Under the pieces are notes generated by a model. That model saw nothing but the letters and a program-made list of their open reading frames with translations, had not been told where the DNA came from and made no database searches. From assembly GCA_041635475.1 (NCBI GenBank), contig JBFKVA010000001.1, positions 62,001-126,000 of the forward strand: a stretch of DNA of 64,000 nucleotides, written 5' to 3'. A program made the translations under genes and the position numbers. The DNA comes from GCA-020352575 sp041635475 (GTDB lineage: Bacteria > Actinomycetota > Acidimicrobiia > Spongiisociales > JAENVV01). Below are positions 58,757 through 64,000 of this stretch, in pieces (position 1 is the stretch's first letter; every line of letters begins with the position of its first letter).

Positions 58757-59977
58757 ATGCGCCGTCTCCTCTCCCCCATCCTCGATCTCGACCGCCCGGC
58801 CCGCCGGGCCCTCATCGCGTTCTGGGTGGTCGGCGTCGCCCAGGGCTTCGCCCAGTCGCATGCAACGAACACGCTCCCGTTCATCCGGCTGTCCCTCGGC
58901 CTGACCGAGGGCGAAATGGCCGGGGTCATGGCCCTCACCCGGGTCGGCGCGTTGGCGGCGGTGGTCATCTCGTTCCTCTCCGACCGCCGGGGGCGGCGGG
59001 GCATCTTCCTGTCGATGACCGGCCTCATGGTGGTGGCCTCGGGCGCCACCGGCTGGGTCGCCGACGCCGGTCATTTCACGATCGCCCAGGGGGTGATGCG
59101 GGGGGCAGCCACGACGGCGGGGGTGCTGGCCGTCGTCCTCCTCACCGAACTGCTTCCCGCCGGCAGCCGGGCGCTGGGGATGGGCATCTATGCGGCGGCG
59201 GCGTCGTTGGGAGCGGGCTCGAGCGTGCTCATGCTCCCGCTGGCCGAGGCCGAACCCGAGGGTTGGCGCATCCTCCTGCGGGCGTCACTCGTCGGCCTGA
59301 TCGCCCTCCCCCTGGCGTTTCGGTGGATCCCCGAACCGGAGCGCGAAGCGGGCCGCCGCCGGTTCGCCATCTGGCGGCCCCTCGTCACCCCCTACGCTGC
59401 GTACTTCTGGCCGCTGGCCGCCGCCTCCCTGCTGTTCGCGGCCTTCATGTCCACGCAGGTCACGTTCGCCTCCGAACGTCTCATCAACGACCTCGGGCAT
59501 CCGGCCTCCGTCATCGTCCCCATCATGCTCGTCGGCGGAACCCTGGGGGGCGCCGGGTACTTCATCGGCGGTCACCTCGCCGACACCCTTGGTCGGCGCT
59601 CCGTCACGATGGGCGGCTTCGCCGTGGCCGCGGTGGGGGGCGTCGGCCTCTACTGGACCGAGGCAGTCCCTCTCCTGGCCACCTCCGTCTTCCTGGCGGC
59701 GCTGGGCACCTTTGCCGCGGCCCCCGCCACCGCCGCCCACCGCAACGAGCTGTTCCCGTCTCCCATCCGGGCCTCGGCCGTGTCCTGGTTGGCCGGCTTC
59801 ACGGTGCTCGGCACGATCGGTGGCCTGTGGGTCGGCAACCGCATCATCGACACCGCCGGCCTCCCCACGACAATCCTGCTCCTGGGTGCGGGAGTGCTCA
59901 TGGCGATCGCATTCACCGCCGCCCTTCCCGAGACCCGGATTCAGTCCGTCGAGACGGACGCTCCCGCCCTGGCGTAG
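58757..59977 (+). CDS. MFS transporter
   Basis: 406 residues, about twelve transmembrane helices. SFLSDRRGRRGIFLSMTGLM (motif A) and GGHLADTLGRRSVTMGGFA (second-half motif A) are clear. The substrate is unknown; the look is of a sugar/metabolite permease subgroup. The ATG at 58757 was chosen because the earlier in-frame codons belong to the divergent promoter region. Its 3' end overlaps the convergent MATE gene by 37 bases. Confidence 0.85.
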   Translation: MRRLLSPILDLDRPARRALIAFWVVGVAQGFAQSHATNTLPFIRLSLGLTEGEMAGVMALTRVGALAAVVISFLSDRRGRRGIFLSMTGLMVVASGATGWVADAGHFTIAQGVMRGAATTAGVLAVVLLTELLPAGSRALGMGIYAAAASLGAGSSVLMLPLAEAEPEGWRILLRASLVGLIALPLAFRWIPEPEREAGRRRFAIWRPLVTPYAAYFWPLAAASLLFAAFMSTQVTFASERLINDLGHPASVIVPIMLVGGTLGGAGYFIGGHLADTLGRRSVTMGGFAVAAVGGVGLYWTEAVPLLATSVFLAALGTFAAAPATAAHRNELFPSPIRASAVSWLAGFTVLGTIGGLWVGNRIIDTAGLPTTILLLGAGVLMAIAFTAALPETRIQSVETDAPALA

Positions 59978-61245
59978 GCAAGCGCCTGGGGAACACCCCG
60001 CAGGACGATGAGCACCAGCATGGCGGCCCACACCTGGTGGATCCCCGCCCCGAACGGGAACGACGGCAGCGCGGCGAGGTAGAGCGTGGCCACGATGGCC
60101 GCTGCCAGGGTCGTCACGGCCAGGAACCGGAACCGGCTCGCTCCGAGGTAGAGGCCGTCCCACACGAACACGAGGGCCCCCGGGACGAGGAGGATCGCCA
60201 CCCACTCGAGGAAGACCTGCGTCGCCGCGTTCGTGTCCCCCTCCGCCGCGAACACACCGGCCACCGCCCCTCGGGACAACCACAGGAGGGCCCCCAGGAG
60301 CACTCCCGTCACCGCCCCCCACACCAACAGCCTGCGACCGACGCGATCGGCACCGAGCCGGTCGCCGGCACCGAGCCGGACCGAGACCATCGCCTGGCCA
60401 GCGATCGCCAGCCCATCGATCGCCAACCCCAGTGTGAGGAACACCTGGGCTGCCACCTGGTGGGCGGCGATCACGGCGGCGCCCATCGCCGCCGCCACCC
60501 TCGCCGCGAACGTCAGCGTGAAGACGAGGGCGGCCGTCCGCACGACGAGATCCGCACCCACCGCCAGCAGGGCTCGAAGCTCGCCTGCGTCGATCGGTCC
60601 GACGAGTCCGATCCCCTCCTTGCGGATGGCCCCGATGAACAGCGTTGCTCCGACCGCCTGGGCCGCCAATGACGCCCACGCCGCCCCTCCGATCCCGAGG
60701 TCGAGGCCGAAGATGAGGAGGGGGTCGAGGACCAGGTTGACCGCGTTGAACCCCAGCGTGATGACGAGCGGCGTCCTCGTGTCCTGGAGCCCGCGGAACA
60801 GGCCGTGGCCGACCATGATCGTCATGACGGCCGGCCCGCCCCCGGCCCGGATCCGCAGGTAGCGAAGGGCGTCGGGCACGACTTCGTCCGGCGTCGCCAT
60901 GAGCCGAAGCAGCGTGGGCGCCAGCACGATGATGAAGGTCGCCGTGGTCAGTCCGATGAGCCACCCGAGGAGGAGTGCGTGGCGTGTTCCCCGCTCGATG
61001 GCCGCGTGGTCGCCCCGGCCGCGGGCCCGGCCGATGAGCGGGGTGACGCCGTATTGCAGGAAGTTGAACGCCACGAACGCCAGCCCGAAGATCGCGGCGT
61101 CGATCCCCAGCGCTGCCAAGGGCACGGTGCCGAGCCGCGAGACGAAGCCCGTGTCGACGAGGCTGACAAGGGGGTCGGCCGCCAGCGCACCAAGGGCCGG
61201 GAGCGCAAGCCGCAGGATCTCCCGTCGTTCGTCTGTCGGGTTCAC
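59941..61245 (-). CDS. MATE-family efflux protein (DinF-like)
   Basis: 434 residues, twelve helices in two repeats, from VNPTDERREILRLALPALGALAADPLVSLVDTGFVSRLG, the DinF-branch N-terminal signature with DT in helix 1. It exports drugs or metabolites using Na+ or H+. The GTG at 61245 overlaps nth (GTGA), so the pump is coupled to a DNA repair gene; DinF relatives in other bacteria are damage-linked, but here no SOS box was found. Confidence 0.87.
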   Translation of the reverse strand: MNPTDERREILRLALPALGALAADPLVSLVDTGFVSRLGTVPLAALGIDAAIFGLAFVAFNFLQYGVTPLIGRARGRGDHAAIERGTRHALLLGWLIGLTTATFIIVLAPTLLRLMATPDEVVPDALRYLRIRAGGGPAVMTIMVGHGLFRGLQDTRTPLVITLGFNAVNLVLDPLLIFGLDLGIGGAAWASLAAQAVGATLFIGAIRKEGIGLVGPIDAGELRALLAVGADLVVRTAALVFTLTFAARVAAAMGAAVIAAHQVAAQVFLTLGLAIDGLAIAGQAMVSVRLGAGDRLGADRVGRRLLVWGAVTGVLLGALLWLSRGAVAGVFAAEGDTNAATQVFLEWVAILLVPGALVFVWDGLYLGASRFRFLAVTTLAAAIVATLYLAALPSFPFGAGIHQVWAAMLVLIVLRGVPQALAYARAGASVSTD

Positions 61246-61913
61246 GGCTTCCCCGGCCACGCACAGGAACGCCGCAGAGGGCACTCCCGGCAGCGAGGCG
61301 CGCGGGCGTCACACACGTCGCGTCCGAACTGGATGATCCGCATGGAGAGCTTGTTCCATGCGGGCCTCGGGACCAGGGCCCTGAGGTCCTTCTCGATCTT
61401 CACGGGGTCCGACTCCGAGGTGAGCCCGAGGCGGTTCGACACACGGTTCACGTGGGTGTCGACGGCAATCGCCGGGCGCCCGAACGCCTCGGCCAGGACC
61501 ACCGAGGCGGTCTTCCTGCCGACGCCTGGGAGCGACACGAGGTCGTCCATGTCGGCCGGGACCACGCCGTCGTGGTGTTCCACGATGGCCGCCGCCAACC
61601 CGATGATCGACTTCGTCTTCTGCCGGTAGTACCCGGTGGAGTAGATGAGCCGCTCCACCTCCTCGGGGTTCGCCCCCGCCAGGTCCTCTGGGTCAGGGAA
61701 CTGCGCGAACAGCCCGGGAGCGGCCCGATTGACGTTCTCATCGGTGGTCTGGGCCGACAGCACCGTCGACACGAGCAGTTCCCAGGGGTTCCGGTGGTCG
61801 AGGGCGGTGGAGATCTCCGGGTAGAGATCGGCCAGCTTGGCGGCGAGGCGACGGGCCCGGGCCTTTTCGGACCGAGTCGGGACGGACCCGTCGGCACGGG
61901 TGGGCGGCGGCAT
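61242..61913 (-). CDS. nth: endonuclease III
   Basis: 223 residues from the ATG at 61913. The helix-hairpin-helix LPGVGRKTASVVLAEAF includes the catalytic Lys, VDTHVNRVSNRLGL the catalytic Asp, and the C terminus holds the [4Fe-4S] ligands Cys-x6-Cys-x2-Cys-x5-Cys (CDARAPRCRECPLRRSC). It removes oxidised pyrimidines and nicks AP sites. A TACGAT box six bases before the ATG fixes the start (leaderless) over a GTG 11 codons upstream. Confidence 0.95.
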   Translation of the reverse strand: MPPPTRADGSVPTRSEKARARRLAAKLADLYPEISTALDHRNPWELLVSTVLSAQTTDENVNRAAPGLFAQFPDPEDLAGANPEEVERLIYSTGYYRQKTKSIIGLAAAIVEHHDGVVPADMDDLVSLPGVGRKTASVVLAEAFGRPAIAVDTHVNRVSNRLGLTSESDPVKIEKDLRALVPRPAWNKLSMRIIQFGRDVCDARAPRCRECPLRRSCAWPGKP

Positions 61914-61919
61914 CCGGGG

Positions 61920-61925
61920 ATCGTA
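61920..61925 (-). promoter_or_regulatory. putative -10 box of a leaderless nth promoter
   Basis: TACGAT followed by CCCCGG and the nth ATG on the minus strand, the same arrangement as TATCGT-CCCCGG-ATG at 51411-51425. The divergent xpt gene has TACGCT at 61957-61962, eight bases before its ATG, so the 57-base gap holds two back-to-back promoters. Confidence 0.45.
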
Positions 61926-61970
61926 GCCCTCCGGTGGTGTCGGCACCGATGCTGGCTACGCTCCCGGACG

Positions 61971-62540
61971 ATGTCGGTCCTCCTCACCGCGCTCCGCACC
62001 GACGGCACCGTCACCGGCGGCTTCGTCAAGGTCGATCGGTTCCTCAACCATCGGGTTCGACCCGACGTCCTCGCCGAGGTCGGCGATCGCATCGCCGGTC
62101 TCCTCACTGCGTGGAACGTCGACGTCCTTCTCACGGCGGAGGCGTCGGGCATCCCACCGGCGACGGCCGCCTCGCTCGTGGCCGGTCTCCCGATGGTGTA
62201 CGCCAAGAAGTACCCCCGTGCCGGTCAACGCGACAGCCATGGCCGGGACGTGTCGTCGCCGACGAAAGGAGTCGAGTACCGGGTGGAGATAGCCCGCCAC
62301 GTGCTCGATCCGGGTGCCCGGGTTGCCATCGTCGACGACTTCCTGTCGGGCGGCCGCACGGCCGCCGCCCTCGTCGAGTTGGCTCGAGAAGCAGGCTGTG
62401 AGGTCGTTGGCGCGGTGTTCGTGATCGAGAAGGCCTGGATGTCGGGACGCGCCCTGGTGGAAGCACTCGGCTGTCCGGTCCACGCCCTGGCCACCGTCAC
62501 GTCGATCGAGAACGGAGTGCTCGAGATTGCCGAAACCTGA
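61971..62540 (+). CDS. xpt: xanthine phosphoribosyltransferase-like protein
   Basis: 189 residues. VTGGFVKVDRFLNHRVRPDVL matches the Xpt N terminus (VLKVDSFLNH in Bacillus), and VAIVDDFLSGGRTAAALVELA is the PRPP-binding loop. VVGAVFVIEKAWMSGRALVEALG is also Xpt-like. It converts xanthine and PRPP to XMP in purine salvage. No purine riboswitch fits the short upstream gap. Stop overlaps the thioesterase start. Confidence 0.85.
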   Translation: MSVLLTALRTDGTVTGGFVKVDRFLNHRVRPDVLAEVGDRIAGLLTAWNVDVLLTAEASGIPPATAASLVAGLPMVYAKKYPRAGQRDSHGRDVSSPTKGVEYRVEIARHVLDPGARVAIVDDFLSGGRTAAALVELAREAGCEVVGAVFVIEKAWMSGRALVEALGCPVHALATVTSIENGVLEIAET

Positions 62541-62979
62541 CGACGACCTCGTCGACCGGCTGCGGGCTTCGTTCGACGACCTGTGCTTCGCCTGCGGCCG
62601 GGACAACCACCTCGGCCTGGGCCTCGACGGCTTCGAGTACGACGGCGCCGAGGCGCGGGCCACCTTCCATCCCCGGCCGTTGCACCGTGGCCTGCTGAGC
62701 CGCCTCCACGGGGGCCTGTCGGCGACTGCGCTGGACGAGATCCTCGTGTGGGCCGGGATCCTTGCAGAGGGGGTCATGTCGGTGACCGGCACCCTCGCTC
62801 TGCGGTATCGCCGACCGGTGCCGGTCGCCGAACCGCTTCTCGTACGCGGACGAGTGGAGGAACGACGTGGCCGGCGCCTGTCCGTCTCCGGTTCGCTCGA
62901 CGACGCCGGCGGACCCTGCGTCACGGCTACCGGCCTCTACCTCGTGACCGACTCCGTCGCCGACCTCCTCCAGCGATGA
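62527..62979 (+). CDS. PaaI/hotdog-fold thioesterase-like protein
   Basis: 150 residues from a TTG at 62527 that overlaps the xpt end by 14 bases. DLCFACGRDNHLGLGLDGF is a CFVCG-like N terminus typical of this hotdog subgroup, and LLSRLHGGLSATALDEILVWAG carries the HGG/ALDE catalytic block. Substrate unknown. Overlaps the next gene (ATGA). Confidence 0.75.
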   Translation: MPKPDDDLVDRLRASFDDLCFACGRDNHLGLGLDGFEYDGAEARATFHPRPLHRGLLSRLHGGLSATALDEILVWAGILAEGVMSVTGTLALRYRRPVPVAEPLLVRGRVEERRGRRLSVSGSLDDAGGPCVTATGLYLVTDSVADLLQR

Positions 62980-63824
62980 CCCGGACCACGGCGATCGCGA
63001 TCGCAGTCAACACCGCCTCGGGCGCCTCACTCGCCCTCGTGGCCCTGGTCGTCGACGCCCTCGGCCCGTCGGCGGGCATCGGGTGGTGGGCGCTCGGCTC
63101 GGGCCTCATCCTTGCGATCCTGGCTCCTCCCACCCTCCGCAGCCTTAGGGATGCCTTGGTCCCGGGTGCCCTCGCCGCCCTCGCCCTGGGGTCGGCGGCG
63201 TTGGCCTTGGGCAGCGCCGGCCCGGCACGTGTTGGTTCGATGGTCGTCCTGGCCCTGGCGATCGCCCCCGCCGTCGCCTCGTTCGCCCGGCTCCGGATGC
63301 CACCGGCGCCTCACCTCGGCGGCCTGTCAGGCGGGGTCCTCGGCGTCGTCGTGCTCGTCTCACTGGGCGAGGTGGACGCCGGTACGGTGCTGGCGATCGG
63401 GGCCGGCCTGGCCCTCGCCGCCCAGGCACTCGTCACGAGCCGCACGGTGGGTCTCCACCGGGTCATCGGGTTCAACGCGGTCGTCATGCTCGTCGCCGGC
63501 CTCCTCCTCACCGGCGGGAGCTTCACCACCGGGGGGTTCGGCCTGCCATCGAGGAGGGATGTCGCGGTGCTCGTTGCCGCGATCGTCCTGGCCGGTGTCG
63601 CCCTCCCGCTGGCACGGGTGCGCGTCGGTGAGCGCCTCGGTCCGTCGGCCGCACGTCACCACCTGCCGTGGTTCACGGTGGGAGCGGCGGCGGCCGGATG
63701 GTGGGACGTGCCACCCACCCGGGTGGCGGTCGCCGGCATCGCGGTCCTCCTCGTCTCGGCCTGGGTGGCGGGCCGGGGAGCCTCCGAGGTCACCGAGGCC
63801 GAGGTACTCAGGACCGGCCCATGA
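62976..63824 (+). CDS. multispan membrane protein
   Basis: 282 residues, about nine hydrophobic helices with short loops, no charged catalytic motif and no family recognised. The ATG is coupled to the thioesterase stop. Its 3' end overlaps the convergent partial gene by 17 bases. Confidence 0.65.
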   Translation: MTRTTAIAIAVNTASGASLALVALVVDALGPSAGIGWWALGSGLILAILAPPTLRSLRDALVPGALAALALGSAALALGSAGPARVGSMVVLALAIAPAVASFARLRMPPAPHLGGLSGGVLGVVVLVSLGEVDAGTVLAIGAGLALAAQALVTSRTVGLHRVIGFNAVVMLVAGLLLTGGSFTTGGFGLPSRRDVAVLVAAIVLAGVALPLARVRVGERLGPSAARHHLPWFTVGAAAAGWWDVPPTRVAVAGIAVLLVSAWVAGRGASEVTEAEVLRTGP

Positions 63825-64000
63825 TCCGTTCGACCCGGGCGTACACCTTGACGGCGAGCCGTATCGCACCGACGAACGCGAAGAGGGCGAGCGCCAGGTA
63901 GGCAGTGAGCTCCATCGGTCGGAGATAGCCGAAGTCGCACGCCGTCACCCCGCCCGGGCACAGTCCGTAGCCGGAGCCGCCGGAGGCCAAGTCGAGGAGG
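63808..64000 (-). CDS. partial hypothetical membrane protein (5' end beyond window)
   Basis: The frame is open to the window edge. The visible 60-odd residues have a Gly/Cys-containing loop (CPGGVTACDFGYLR) then one helix (ELTAYLALALFAFVGAIRLAVK) and a basic tail. An internal ATG at 63915 would give a 34-residue product instead. Too little is seen to name a family. Confidence 0.4.
   Translation of the reverse strand, partial: LLDLASGGSGYGLCPGGVTACDFGYLRPMELTAYLALALFAFVGAIRLAVKVYARVERIMGRS

Noticed and set aside
61914..61970. PafBC-type promoter (TTGTC-GTG then TANNNT) for nth
   Set aside because: TANNNT is present, but no TTGTC-like -35 lies at the right distance; the same scan of other gaps gave no convincing case.

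Overview
This window looks like a chromosomal segment of a very GC-rich actinobacterium, most like deep-branching, non-mycelial lineages such as Acidimicrobiia or uncultured relatives (inference). The evidence is a complete Pup-proteasome locus, an HU-type hupB, actinobacterial uvr/rapZ/yvcK order, ATGA/GTGA stop-start overlaps between many adjacent genes, many GTG starts and U-tract-less GC-rich hairpins. No complete phage, IS element, CRISPR array or rRNA gene is visible.

Layout. 0-9 kb: Pup-proteasome operon on the minus strand, read arc/mpa - dop - pup - prcB - prcA - surE - pafA - pafB - pafC. The 58-residue Pup ends in Gly-Gly-Gln, and a SurE-like nucleotidase is coupled between prcA and pafA. 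9-14.9 kb: ferredoxin, tRNA m1A methyltransferase, small membrane proteins, an MFS exporter, an acyl-CoA dehydrogenase, a thioesterase and hupB. 15-18.4 kb: a multi-PAS GGDEF-EAL protein with one altered EAL motif residue. 18.4-24.5 kb: an accessory stretch of OsmC, secreted and membrane proteins, a lipoprotein, an acetyltransferase, and a compositionally different segment (LtrA-like, truncated deazaflavin nitroreductase-like, VOC, secreted protein) bounded by repeats and next to tRNA-Leu(GAG).

24.5-34.9 kb: a long minus-strand run that can be read as one unit, uvrA - methyltransferase - uvrC - rapZ - yvcK - pgk - tpiA, followed by gpmA and secG. A LexA-type SOS box lies upstream of uvrA. whiA and gap, often found in this neighbourhood, are not here. 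35-38.6 kb: membrane protein plus a NarL-type two-component system. 38.6-46.4 kb: uvrB, coaE, a CBS protein, rpsA, polA and a coiled-coil gene. 46.4-49 kb: tRNA-Leu(CAA) with a duplicated 3' end, then a DUF4242 gene and a frameshifted SARP/BTAD regulator flanked by two copies of a 51-bp hairpin element with a compensatory base-pair change.

49-52.3 kb: a CpaE/TadZ-like ATPase, a kinase-like protein with a degenerate ATPase domain, and an unknown gene with a leaderless promoter overlaid by a second SOS box nearly identical to that of uvrA; a short Pro-rich ORF overlaps its end. 52.3-58.7 kb: trpE - ygfZ - trpC - trpF - trpB - trpA (no trpD or trpG) preceded by ccdA. 58.7-64 kb: MFS and MATE transporters overlapping tail to tail, nth, an xpt-like phosphoribosyltransferase, a hotdog thioesterase and membrane proteins.

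The strongest unexplained signals are the SOS-controlled unknown gene at 51.4 kb, the covarying 51-bp hairpin pair around the broken regulator, and a recurring leaderless promoter layout (a TANNNT box 6-7 bases before ATG). Functional names rest on recognised motifs read by eye; no database search was run.
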